Assembly: GCA_026874595.1 (NCBI GenBank)
Contig: CM049319.1
Coordinates: 54,916,917 to 54,980,916 of the forward strand
Direction: 5' to 3'
Length of the DNA: 64,000 nucleotides
DNA from: Sipunculus nudus
Taxonomy: Eukaryota > Annelida > Sipuncula > Golfingiida > Sipunculidae
Position numbers and translations under genes: made by a program. The notes beneath the pieces were generated by a model, which was given only the letters and a program-made list of their open reading frames with translations, ran no database searches and had not been told where the DNA came from. Below are positions 11,960 through 23,709 of this stretch, one piece after another. Every line of letters starts with the position of its first letter. Within the stretch, counting starts at the first letter, position 1.

Positions 11960-14599
11960 TCATTTTTTAGCTCAGCTGACTATAAGTCATCTGAGCTATA
12001 GTCGTGGTCCATTGTCCGTCGTCCGTCCGTCTGTCCGTCCGTCCGTCCATAGATGTGGCACGTTTTGAAACTGTAAGACCTAGGAATCCAAAATTCGGCA
12101 TAGTGTTAGATGTCCAAAAGATCTCCTACCAAGCCGAAAACTGGGTCTTTGCGACTTTGTTCCTTTGAGAAATTAAGGAAAAACCTCAATTTTTTATTAA
12201 AAACCTATTTTCACACTTCAGGACTGCCTTATATCAAAACCACTCATCTGTTTTTCCTCATATTTACCATAAATATTCCTCCATATAGTTCCTATGTACA
12301 CGCCTGAATTTATGTCTGTATTATATAATTTAAGAAAGTTATGGGCCAGAACATAATGCATTTTGTAAAAAATCAGGAAAGATATTTGATCACTTAACAC
12401 AAAACTTGTTAAAGCTATGGAATTTTTTTCAAGTAATATAACTTTAATTAATCAAAATTAAATTGTATACCCAAAATTAGATCAAAATCTTTTAAATTTT
12501 TTAAAATATTAACAAAAATAAAAAATTTGTACCTTAAATTTTGCCCAACTTTGACCATGGCACATTTTTTTCCTGTAAGTACTGTGGATTTAATTTTCTC
12601 AGCATGTTTTTGTTAGCATTTTGTCTGTTAACACCAAAAACTTGAAACCAGTTGATCAAAAACTGTAGATTTTATTCAAGTTTTCAAGCACCATGTAACA
12701 TATTGTTTACATCAGGCTAGTGTTATGCAGTTTGCAAGAGCTCAGCTCCCCAGCTTAAGCTCTCAGTTCCTAAAATTTGGCATACAATTAGATGTCTCCA
12801 AAATTCCCTACCATGCCAAGAATTTGGTCACTAGGACTTAATACCTTTGAGATATTAATGAAAAACTTCATTTTTCAATTAAAAACCCATTGCTACACTT
12901 CAATACTGCCTAATATCAAAACCACTGATCTGACTTTAATCATATATAATATACATGTTTTTCTATACATTCTCTGTGCACATGCCAGAAATGATGTCAG
13001 TATTGCGCAATTGTTTTAAGTTATGGGCCCAAACATAATGCACTTTGTAAAAAATCAAGAAATATATTTACTCCCTTTAATCCTCTTGCTGAAGCTAGAG
13101 ATTTTTTTTTCTGGGATGTAACATTATTTAATCAAGATTCAATTGAATACCCAAAATTAGTTCTGAATTTTAAAAATTTTATAAGTTATTAGTATAAATA
13201 TAAAATTAGTACCTTAAATTTTGCCCAACTTCGACCATTTCACTTTTGTTTCATGTGAGCTCTGTTTATATAATTTTCATATCATGCTCACATAAGGATT
13301 TCAGCTTTTTAGTTTAGAAAGCTGAAAGAAATTGGCCAAAAATTGCAGCTTTTATTAATGTTTTTATGAGACCATGTCAGACCTTGGCTCTCTGTAGCAC
13401 CTCTTGAGTCACCTGTATGTTGACCTTGTTGAACTTTCAGCAAATTATGCATGCTTGAGGCGAGTCATAAACTGGGGCTCCAGGCAGCTTATTATATAAT
13501 GGCCAGCCACAGTTGATCTAGGTGTCCAACCCAACTCATCTAGTAGTTTTAACCAACAACATAACAATAAATTAATCAATTTTTATTGGTTTTTAATGAC
13601 AAATTAAAGGAAAATAGAAAAGGAATTTGTTAGTTGATAATAACAGGAAATTAACTTGCAGTTACCTATGATATAAGAATCTTGTATCGATGGATAGAAT
13701 GTCAAGTACTCCAAATAACACCATGCAGTCACCTATGGTATTTTTCAGTTCAATTTTAATGATAAAAAAGTAAATCATATTATTCATTACTAATCATTAG
13801 GGATCATATGAATGAAATTAATGATAGACAAAGATGCAGTTTATATTATTAATCTAGATTCCTACTGTGTCTAGTGTGTACATTGATGTGAAATTAGTCC
13901 AAAATGAATATATTACATTTTTTTTTTAATATAAATAAAAGCCATAAAACCAGGTACTTTTGAACATAATTTAAATGTGTCAATTTTGTATAATTTGGAT
14001 TCTCAACATAATTGTTTGGTGAAAACTGAATAAATGCCAGTAATGGTGGGAAAACTTTGCAATTGTATTTAAATACGAATATGAATATGTACTCCATTAT
14101 AAAATGTCTTGCATAAAGAATTGGAATTCAGGTAAAAATGAAAGTATATGAATACCAGTGCAAATACTTTCAAAATGTATTCATGAATGCATTCATGAAT
14201 ATATTCTTTAATATTATTTTAATAATCATTTCAGTTATATTTCATTTTAAAAAATCATAAGATTCTCTTATTATTTTTAATAAAAATTATATTTGGGACA
14301 ATATTTGTAATTTTTTTTTTAATAAATAGTTAAACTCTTATATCATATGTTCTGCTTATAAGGTATATGGCCAAGTCAAAATCTGTGTGACAATAGTACT
14401 CCATTTGTTAATAAAATAAATGAAATCAATCCTCTTCCCTGTCTCCGAAGATAATATCATAATCATACATAAGCTAAACACCAACAACTCATAATAAAGC
14501 TTATATTTATAACCACACCAAACCAGCATATGCCTCATTCCTAAATCATATTTTTTAATCATATATAACTGCTGAGTGCCGTGACCCATAGGTCCCTTG
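11960..14599 (+). mobile_element. Helitron-like non-autonomous element, group 1 (copy B, complete)
   Basis: The 5' end is A|TCATTTTTTAGCTCAGCTG, carrying an imperfect hairpin (AGCTCAGCTGACT...AGTCATCTGAGCT). The 3' end is GACCCATAGGTCCCTTG|T, preceded by a short AGCTGAG-like motif complementary to the 5' end. This is a 2640-bp complete copy of the family also at 1-2086 and 19628-23485. Internally it has two diverged units (near 12085 and 12773) that each begin AAAATT-x-GGCATA. It lies within the large DDT-gene intron. No transposition protein is encoded. The terminus pattern fits Helitron-like elements, although CTTG departs from the usual CTRR. Confidence 0.75.
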
Positions 14600-17028
14600 T
14601 TTTTGTTTTGGTGGATAAATTTCCTAAATATTATCCGATTTTACTCAAATTTGGCTCAGTGATTGCATTTAGCATACCCTGGTTGGGATTGGTTTTGGAG
14701 TGTCTGTCTGTAAATTTATTTATTATCACCAGCTCAAAAACAAAACAAAATCTGCCCTAATGTTCCCAATTCACAAAAAAAAATTATGACATGTGGAGAC
14801 ATCTTCAGGGGAAAATAAAAACTAAAACATATTGAGAAGGCAACCATGAACATCACAAGAAGCTAAAATAACATAATGCGGAAGCGGGGAACATTAATTC
14901 AACGAATTTGCTTGTTGAACTGGCATTTAGTTGTTGTACATTTATGCCTCCCTGATGGTAAACTAACTTATCATGTTCATCATGTTGAGCTTTGAGTCAC
15001 CAGTTTCGCTCTGTAATTGCAGGACCAAGTGGGGTTTAACAAACTTTTCTAAGTGGAAGCCTTCTGTTCCATTACTGGCTGAGACACAGACACCATGATT
15101 TGTATATAAAAGATACTTACAATCAGGTTTAATCATTAAGTTGGTTATATCAACCATCCATACTTGTGGTATTGACATCAGATTTACACCTGCTAAGTGA
15201 TATAGCTTTTATATGCAATAACATGTAAGTGCGTCATACAAAAAAACATTGAAAAATTTTTCACATTATTACCCCTAGATGGCATCACTAGTTAACCTAT
15301 AACAGGTACCATGTGCAAATATTAATTAATAGCAGACAATGGGAAAGATCTGATATCCTTTGTATATGTTCTGAACATATACAATCTATTTTTATTCATA
15401 ATGTCAACCTTTTCCTTTTTAAAAATTTGCCTTCATCAATGAGAACTCTTACTTACGAAGGTTTAAATTTTGTGATAATTCCCCTTTCATAAAATATCGA
15501 GAATTTGAAACACCTTCACAAACATGGAAACCACAGTATCCTTAACCTCACTTTCCTGAACCAAATTTGTCCTCCAAGCTATTCAGATAAGAGGTTTAAC
15601 TGTTTATAACTACTGAAATTATGGTATCACATCATGATATGAAAAAAATCTCTAATAATGAATCTGTGACTCCAAGTGATCAATTTCGATGGTCTGGTCA
15701 TCAACTTTTTTTACTTTTTTTTCCTTGAAACTTCTAGTACTCAGACATATCTATGTATGCATAATCATTAGTAAACCAAAAAGTTAAGCACTGTTGGGTC
15801 AGTTATAAACTTAAAAGAACAGAAGTAAACAAAAATCACTCCTTTTCAAGTGGATTTTCTTTTCTTCAACTCGTTAACAGTGAACAAAAATGGTCAGTGC
15901 AATAATTAAGGCATAATTTTCCTGCATTGGTGCCAGTGTCAGAAATTATATGGATTACCTCTAATCTTCATTGTTCTTTTTGATCAACTGTTTTATAAAT
16001 TGTTTTATAAAAAGTAAAATCTTAAATTTATTAATTTGGAGTAAAAATATGTGCTGTATTCATCTTTATATATTTGTTTTAAAGGAATGAATCATTGATA
16101 TAATATACATTAGAGGGGATATGCTGTTTTTATGCAGCTGTGTTTGTAGTGGTAATCTGAATCAGAGATCAGATAAGATCAAATTGATAAGACTACATTA
16201 AGTGAGATCGTATGACACTATTAATGGTAAGTGACTGCCTTCCTCAGGCTTAGCACAGCAACCTGCCATGAGAACCACACAGATGGGGAGATGTTTTGAT
16301 GTCATCACCATGGAAACAGGAGCATGCTCACTGGCACTGGTATAACACCTTGTGTCATGGCTAGGAGACAATTAATTTAATTATGGTGAACTTTGAATGA
16401 TAGGAGCACCCAGAGATGAGGTGAAACCAGTACTACAACAGAGGGATTTGATCATACCAGGTTGTAGGGCCTCATCTGTAGCTCTTTACAGATCTCCATT
16501 TTCAGAGAAGCCACAGCAGCTAGTGGCTCAGATAAAAACCAAGCAGTTAGACCTGTGTTGGTCTGCTCTCTTGACAGATTGGTGAAAAGCTCATAAGGCC
16601 AGACCAGGGTGACACCTGGTGGTGAAATGTAGAACTAACCAAATTCCTGGCATAGCATCACATTCTCTGTAGTTACCATAGAGTCTGCTGCGGCTGCCCT
16701 CTCCTGTCCATTGAACTGTCTTTATCGGTTCCGTAATGGAAACCTGGACCAAACAGTCAAGGTTGACTGCCTATAAATACTGCACTTGATGACCTCTTAG
16801 CTGGTGTGGAATTGAATGTAAGGAATGACAGTGTTAAGCATCCCCTGGCATAATCAGCTGATTCTGAAGTGAGAAATGCCAGGTTTGGGGATACGCTGGA
16901 CTGCTATTTGGTGTTACAGCTTAGGCTCTGGCTGAGCTGATTATAAAGCCTAATATAAACAGATAATCCGCAAAACATTGCTGCGGCCAGTTGGGTGACA
17001 TGCCCTACATGTTTCTCTCTACTTGCAG
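14600..17028. other. Intron between the two DDT exons, right part
   Basis: No exon was recognised. It contains the second copy of the dispersed repeat (15664-15957). The stretch 16200-17020 is less AT-rich, with no clear reading frame. It ends with the acceptor TTTCTCTCTACTTGCAG. Confidence 0.6.
15664..15957 (+). repeat. Dispersed ~300-bp repeat, copy 2
   Basis: Homologous to 8972-9268 in the same orientation; both copies lie in the same putative intron. They are too diverged to be a recent duplication. Confidence 0.75.
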
Positions 17029-17120
17029 GAATTTGAAGACCAACTATTAGAGAACGACAGTATTGTTATTGCGGACATATTTACACGTCTTCTGCGCTAC
17101 TTTACAGGGAAACCAGTGGT
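17029..17120 (+). CDS. Internal exon: second half of a DDT domain (CECR2-like)
   Basis: The acceptor CTCTCTACTTGCAG and donor GTAAGT are both strong. The exon starts in phase 0, exactly matching the phase-0 end of 8464-8570, and runs 30 codons plus two bases: EFEDQLLENDSIVIADIFTR followed by LLRYFTGKPV. Joined to the previous exon it continues the CECR2-like alignment without gaps: E-F-E-x2-L, then D, I-x-D and L-L fall where CECR2 has E-L-E-x2-L, D, I-x-D and L-L. This is the end of the helical DDT module. Compatible phase, canonical splice sites and a continuing domain together make this and the previous exon the most secure gene calls in the window. Confidence 0.78.
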
Positions 17121-18015
17121 GTAAGTATTGATTTTGTTTTAACATTGCCTGTATTGAGGGAGGGGGGTCTGATATAACTGGTGTCAATTGTGCTTTAGTC
17201 ATGCCTACCGCCTAGTCAGTAGCCAAGTGTGCCTCTGTTCAGAAGACACATTGTCTGACGTTTCTCCTGATGAGCGTTTTACCGTTTCCCTAGAAACACC
17301 ATACATAAGTGCTGGCTGGTAGCAGGGCTAATGATACAGTTTGTCTTTCAACACACAAAAAGGGCAAGGGTTCAAAAGCAAGCATGTTAACCTGTAAAAA
17401 AGGTCTGAGGTTGAATTGAAGATACTTTCATGAGATTAAGCATGAGGTATACATGGGTTACCGGTTATCACAATTAAATCACCTAAATTTAATTTTTACA
17501 AACTATTAAATCTAAGGGTCAACAAGTTACTTTTGTTTAATAAAGGACACAATGCATACTTAATATTGTTGTTTGATTCCTGTACAAATTGAAAATCATT
17601 ATTGGTAGATATGAGAAAACAATCCAAAATATGACAAAGCAGTGTAATGTGTTGTCCTTGTGTGTATTGCCCAAGAATCGAGATACAAATTTTTCTTTTT
17701 CAAGCTGATGATGTCAGTCAATTCAAAATCAGCTTTGTGACATCATTATTACCAAACAAAAGATTATGTGACTGCTCACTTGGCTGCTGATTTTGAAAGA
17801 TGTCATTGCAGGTCCATCATCTTAAATCATTAATCAGAGTCACTAACTAAATACTTCAAACTTCATTTTATATAAACACGAGTTGATTGGACACCTAGTA
17901 TTGTACACTCCTTACACAGTGGTTTGTACTCTACACTTGTCTTAGATCTCCTTCACTTTAACCGCTGCTATGTATAGCAAGATTTTCTGGGTTCCACCAC
18001 CAGGGCTGGCAAAGA

Positions 18016-18530
18016 GCAAGGAGTTTATAACAAATGGAGTTCAAGCTCTGAGAAGTTCTGCCAGGTCTAGTGTGTCAGTCGTGCGCTAATTGCAATTAAG
18101 ACATGGTAAGCCCATTAACCCTATCGTGCATTTCTGATGGTGTTATTCTCGTAGTTTCATTCATGTTTACCCCTGCTCAGGGAAAGCTCAGATGTTATTG
18201 GCAACTACCCCATCACACGTTATCTTGCCACACAATATTTATTTGAAAATATATGTGTAAACTTATGATTGTTCCAATATTTACATTGAAAACTCATTCA
18301 TGAAGTTTGTGGAGAAACTACCTTAACTGACAAAACAGCGTAAGTTCACACTTTGGGTCTCCAGGAACTAACGAGCCGTTCTAAAGTCACGCTGAAGGGG
18401 GTTTTCTCGCACTGAGCACTGGGTGTATCAGCTGCATCTCTTTGTGCCTTTAAGCAGCGAGATTTATGCTCCCAGTCAGCAACATTCGACATGGCCAGAG
18501 CTGGAACTCCATTTGTTATAAACTCCTTGC
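18016..18530. mobile_element. MITE-like element with 35-bp terminal inverted repeats
   Basis: The arm at 18016-18050 (GCAAGGAGTTTATAACAAAT, then GGAGTTCAAGCTCTG) matches the reverse complement of 18496-18530 at 34 of 35 positions. The element is 515 bp. No confident target-site duplication and no coding capacity were seen. Confidence 0.8.
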
Positions 18531-18641
18531 ATAGAGCAAAGAATTGTAATCAGACCAAGCCTTGTATCACATTGTGCATCCAGCTCCAATAATTAAACAT
18601 GTGACACCCACTCTTGCTGCTGAGGAGCGTACATGTATTGC

Positions 18642-18780
18642 AAAGTTTTTTGTCAGTATTTTGATAGATAACTTGTAAAGTTTTTTGTTAGTATTTTGAT
18701 AGATTACTTGTTAAGTTTTTTGTCAGTATTTTGATAGATAACTTGTAAAGTTTTTTGTTAGTATTTTGACAAATAACTAG
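18642..18780. repeat. 35-bp tandem repeat, four copies
   Basis: Units start at 18642, 18677, 18712 and 18747. Each contains AAGTTTTTTGT(C/T)AGTATTTT, then GATAGAT and ACTTGT. Confidence 0.92.
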
Positions 18781-19100
18781 CAGTATTCCTTAAAACAATT
18801 CCTTGGATAAACTATGATATGATTATGCCTGAAATTAAAATTAATATTTTATTTTTATTTTATGAAATATTATTTAATTAAAAGCCATGCCTGAAATTTT
18901 TTAATTGAAACCCTTGCACATAAATATATACATTGTTATGACCTTTTGGCAGACTGAAAAAAAAAATATTGTTTATTGTGAATAGTTGTACCAATGAGTA
19001 AAATTGAAGTGTTATTTTTAGGCGTCTCTGTTATTGAATTAAATAGTAATAGTTCCATCTCAGCACACCTGTATCTGCTGACGAACTATTTACCTCACAG

Positions 19101-19161
19101 TAACCTCCAGCTGTTGTTTAAACAGCCCGCTCTCTATGAGCACCTGTCATCGAGGAAAAAG
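19101..19161 (+). CDS. Possible next exon of the DDT-domain gene
   Basis: After TATTTACCTCACAG, one base completes the Val codon left open by the exon at 17029-17120. Then 20 codons follow (NLQLLFKQPALYEHLSSRKK) to the donor AAG|GTAAAC. The phase match and preserved frame are the main support. The text is not obviously homologous to CECR2 downstream of its DDT domain, so it may be lineage-specific sequence. The next exon should start in phase 0; none was found with confidence. Confidence 0.55.
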
Positions 19162-19334
19162 GTAAACTCAATAATTATTGTTAAACACAGGTTATGTTGT
19201 AACATTTAGTCGCTCAGTAACAGTTGGTATGGGCTATGTAGTGCTTTGATGATTAATTGATTATATGGATGATCAGTCTTTTTTTCTTGATAATTGATTA
19301 AATTGGAAGCATTTTTGTGTGGTTGATCATGAAC
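19162..19334. other. Short unannotated stretch after the last supported exon
   Basis: AT-rich with GATTAATTGATTA-like runs; probably intronic. Confidence 0.4.
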
Positions 19335-19556
19335 CAGGGTTGGGTTCAAATGCAACTCGGCGCATTTAAATGCAAATGCAAATGTTATGTTGTTTCCCCA
19401 AATGCAAATGCAAATGCAAATGCTTTACCACTCATTGCATTTAAATGCAAATGCAAATGCAAAGGCTTTACCAGTCATTGCATTTAAATGCGTATGCAAA
19501 TGCATTCAGATTTTTCAAATGCAAATGCATTTAAGTGCTTTTAAATGCAAATGTCT
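19335..19556. mobile_element. hAT-like terminal fragment with ATGCAAAT array
   Basis: It starts CAGGGTTGGGTTCAAATGCA, the same terminus as the element at 38460-40342, and continues as a dense 6-bp-period AAATGC array. No matching far terminus was found, so this is a fragment or a very short derivative. Confidence 0.65.
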
Positions 19557-19979
19557 ATATATATACTACTGTACATATAAAATATACTTTTTATCCGTAG
19601 AAAATAATAAACGAAAACCTTTTTGGATCATTTTTAGCTCAGCTGACTATAAGTCATCTGAGCTTAAGTCGTGGTCCATTGTCCGTCGTCCGTCCATCTG
19701 TAGATGTGGCACGTTTTGAAACCATAAGACCTAGGAATCCAAAATTCGGCATAGTGTTAGATGTCCCCAAGATCTCCTACCAAGCCGAAAACTGGGTCTT
19801 TTCGACATTGTTCCTTTGAGAAATTAAGGAAAAACCTCAATTTTTTATTAAAAACCTATTTTCACACTTCAGGGCTGCCTAATATCAAAACCACTCATCT
19901 GTTTTTCCTCATATTTACCATAAATATTCCTCTATATAGTTCCTATGTACATGCCTGAAATTATATCTGTATTATATAA

Positions 19980-21453
19980 TTGTATCCGCCAAAACGAAGT
20001 TTTGCGGATACTATGTTTTTGACCGGGTTCCGCCGCCGCCGCCGCCGCCGCGTTCGTTTCCGGAGAACTCCTCTGAGACTACTGGACAGATTTTTCCGAA
20101 ACTTACACAAATTATCGGGTCACATGTGAACTGGTGCCTAACCAAGTGACCTTGACCTCTGACCTTTCGTCTCTCCCCAGCGTCCGTTTGTGCGTCTGTT
20201 TACACACATAAACCCATATATCTCGGGAACCGTTTGACCGATCCGGAAATTTTTTTTACACAAATGTAGCCCTGGGATAGCTTTATAACATACACAACAA
20301 AAGGTGGCGCCACCTGCAACCATGTTTGCACAGTGTCCATCTGTTCATCTGCCTGGGGTTAAAATCACTCATATCTCTGCAGTGGTTTGACTAATTCACC
20401 TAAAATTTGGCATGCATATACATCCTAGATAGCTTTCTCAATTTTATGACAGGTGGCGCCACCTACATTCACGTTAACGCTCCACACATAAACCCATATA
20501 TCTCGGGAACTGTTTGACCGATCCGGAAAAAAATTTTACACAAATGTAGCCCTGGGATAGCTTTATAACATACACAACAAAAGGTGGCGCCACCTGCAAC
20601 CATGTTTGCACGGTGTCCATTTGTTCATCTGCCTGGGGTTAAAATCACTCATATCTCTGCAGTGGTTTGACTAATTCACCTAAAAATCGGCATGCATATA
20701 CATCCTAGATAGCTTTCTTGATTTTATGACAGGTGGCGCCACCTACATTCACGTTAACGCTCCACACATAAACCCATATATCTCGGGAACCGTTTGACCG
20801 ATCCGGAAAAAAATTTTACACAAATGTAGCCCTGGGATAGCTTTATAACATACACAACAAAAGATGGCGCCACCTGCAACCATGTTTGCACAGTGCCCAT
20901 TTGTTCATCTGCCTGGGGTTAAAATCACTCATATCTCTGCAATGGTTTGACTAATTCACCTAAAATTCGGCATGCGTATACATCCTAGATAGCTTCCTTG
21001 ATTTTATGACAGGTGGCGCCACCTACATTCATGTTAACGCTGCAGACATCCAAGCTCATATCTCGGGAACCGTTTGACCGATCCGGAAAAAAATTTTACA
21101 CAAATGTAGCCCTGGGATAGCTTTATAACATACACAACAAAAGGTGGTGCCACCTGCAACCATGTTTGCACAGCGTCCATCTGTTTGTCTGCTGTGGGAT
21201 AAAATCACTCATATCTCTGCAGTGGTTTGACTTTTCCACTTGAAATTTTGCATGTGTATATATCTTGGATAGTTTCTCGTTCAAATAACAGGTGGCACCA
21301 CCTACAATCATGTTTATGTGGCAGAGATCCAATACTAATATTTTACATATGTAACTCTATATCCCCTTGCCACTCAATCCATGCCTCACTTCACCCATCC
21401 TTCTCTGATTTTGGCGGATACACGTAGTCGCTTGTCGACTACCCGTATTCTAG
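19980..21453 (+). mobile_element. Helitron/Helentron-like non-autonomous element, group 2, nested in copy C
   Basis: The 5' end is TTGTATCCGCCAAAACGAAG, forming a hairpin with TTTTGCGGATAC. Near the 3' end an inverted TTTTGGCGGATACA is followed by the hairpin GTAGTCG-CTTG-TCGACTAC and then CCGTATTCTAG. Comparing copy C with the uninterrupted copy B shows insertion of 1474 bp between A and T with no duplicated target bases. Subterminal inverted repeats, a 3' hairpin about 10 nt from CTAG, and A|T insertion are hallmarks of Helitron/Helentron-like elements. The interior is a 280-bp tandem array. No protein is encoded. Confidence 0.85.
20180..21330 (+). repeat. 280-bp tandem array with two GGTGGCGCCACC palindromes per unit
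   Basis: AACCCATATATCTCGGGAAC starts at 20211, 20491 and 20771, with a variant aligned at 21051, giving an exact 280-bp period and about four units. Each unit carries two palindromes (for example 20303-20314 and 20452-20463); some copies have one mismatch. The first and last units are partial or diverged. Confidence 0.92.
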
Positions 21454-23485
21454 TTTAAAAAAGTTATGGGCCAGAACATAATGCATTTTTTTAAAAAATC
21501 AGGAAAGATATTTAATCACTAAACACAAAACATGTTAAAGCTATGGACTTTTTTTCAAGTAATATAACTTTAATTAATCAAAATTAAATTGTATACCCAA
21601 AATTAGATCAAAATCTTTTAAATTTTTTAAAATATTATTATTAACAAAAATAAAAAATTTGTACCTTAAATTTTGCCTAACTTTGACCATGGCACGTTTT
21701 TTTCCTGTAAGTACTGTGGATTTAATTTTCTCAGCATGTTTTTATTAGCATTTTGTCTGTTAACACAAAAAATTTGAAACCAGTTGATCAAAAACTGTAG
21801 ATTTTATTCAAGTTTTCAAGCACCATGTAACATATTCTTTACATCAGGCTAGTGTTATGCAGATTGCAAAAGCTCAGCTCCCCAGCTTCAGCTCTCAGTT
21901 CCTAAAATTTGGCATACAATTAGATGTCTCCAAAATCCCCTACCATGCCAAGAATTTGGTCACTAGCACTTAATACCTTTGAGATATTAATGAAAAACTT
22001 CATTTTTCAATTAAAAACCAATTGTTACACTTCAATACTGCCTAATATCAAAACCACTGATCTGACTTTAATCATATATAATATACATGTTTTTCTATAC
22101 ATTCTCTGTGCACATGCCAGAAATGATGTCAGTATTGCATAATTGTTTTAAGTTATGGGCCCAAACATAATGCACTTTGTAAAAAATCAAGAAATATATT
22201 TACTCCCTTAACAAGGGGCCTGCTGAAGCTAGAGATTTTTTGTCAGGGATGTAACATTATTTAATCAAGATTCAATTGAATACCCAAAATTAGTTCTGAA
22301 TTTTTAAAATTTTATAAGTTATTAGTATAAATATAAATTAGTACCTTAAATTTTTCCCAACTTTGACCATTTCATGTTTGTTTCTTGTGAGCTCTGTTTA
22401 TATAATTTTCATATCATGCACACATAAGGATTTCAGCTTTTTAGTTTAGAAAGCTGAAAGAAATTGGCCAAAAATTGTAGCTTTTATTAATGTTTTTATG
22501 AGACAATGTCTGACCTTGGCTCTCTCCAGCCACTCTTGAGTCACCTGTATGTTGACCTTGTTGAACTTTCAGCAAATTATGCACACTTGAGGCGAGGCAT
22601 ATACTGGGGCAGCCAGGCAGCTTATGGCCAGCCACAGTTGATCCAGGTGTCCAACCCAACTCATCTAGTAGTTTTAACCAACAACATAACAATAAACAAT
22701 AAATTAATCAATTTTTATTGTTTTTAATAACAAATTAAAGAAAAATAGAAAAGGAATTTGTTAGTTTATAATAATAGGGAATTAACTTGCAGTTACTGAT
22801 GATATAAGAATCTTGTATCGATGGATAGAATGTCACGTATTCCAAATAACACCATGCAGTCACCTATGGCATTTTTCAGTTCAATTTTAATAATGAAAAA
22901 GTAAATCATATTATTCATTACTAATCATTAGGGATCATATGAAGGAAATTAATGATAGACAAAGATGCAGTTGATAATATTAATCTAGATTCCTACTGTG
23001 TCTAGTGTGTACATTGATGTGAAATTAGTCCAAAATGAATATATTACATTTATTTTTTTTAATATAAATAAAAGCTGTAAAAACCAGGTAATTATGATCA
23101 TTATTTAAATGTGTGAATTTTGTACATTCTGGATTCTCAACACCATTGTTTGGTGAAAACTGAATAAATACCAGACATGGTGGGAATACTTTGCAATTGT
23201 ATTTAAATACGAATATGAATATGTACTCCATTATAAAATTTCTTGCATAAAGAATGGGAATTCAGGTAAAAATGAAAGTATATGAATACCAGTGCAAATA
23301 CTTTCCAAATGTATTCATGAATGCATTCATGAATATATTCTTTAATATTATTTTAATAATCATTTCAGTTATATTTTATTTGAAAAAATCATACAATTCT
23401 CTTATTATTTTGAATAAAAATTATATTTGGGACAATATTTGTAATTTTTTTTAATAAATAGTTAAACTCTTATATTATATGTTCT

Positions 23486-23709
23486 ATTGTCAGCTGGTGT
23501 ATCGATGGCATTTTCTTGAATTGAACAATGTGAAAGTATGTCAATGCTATCAGAATGGAAACAGGTCCCTAAAAGGCAGACACGTATAAAATAATCTGAT
23601 ATAATAATAAAATATTTGAATTAATTGATTAACAGTTGACCAGTAAAAAATCATTTGTTGTTTTGTCTAACAATCTTAAAAATAATTATTGTACCAGTTC
23701 CTCACACTA
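23486..23709. other. Short AT-rich stretch
   Basis: Nothing recognised. Confidence 0.4.

Larger units (their letters stand above)
17121..19100. other. Intron of the DDT-domain gene
   Basis: A 1980-bp intron holding an inverted-repeat element (18016-18530) and a four-copy 35-bp tandem repeat (18642-18780). No exon was recognised. It ends with TATTTACCTCACAG. Confidence 0.6.
19628..23485 (+). mobile_element. Helitron-like non-autonomous element, group 1 (copy C, interrupted, 3'-truncated)
   Basis: The 5' end is A|TCATTTTTAGCTCAGCTGA. It is collinear with copy B (11960-14599) except for an insertion at 19980-21453, and it loses similarity at about 23485, so the last ~240 bp with the 3' terminus are missing. 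The text then changes abruptly to unrelated sequence (ATTGTCAGCTGGTG). Confidence 0.8.

Noticed and set aside
19981-21450. CRISPR-like or bacterial repeat array
   Set aside because: Units are 280 bp, directly abutting and inside a eukaryotic transposon; there are no short repeats with spacers.
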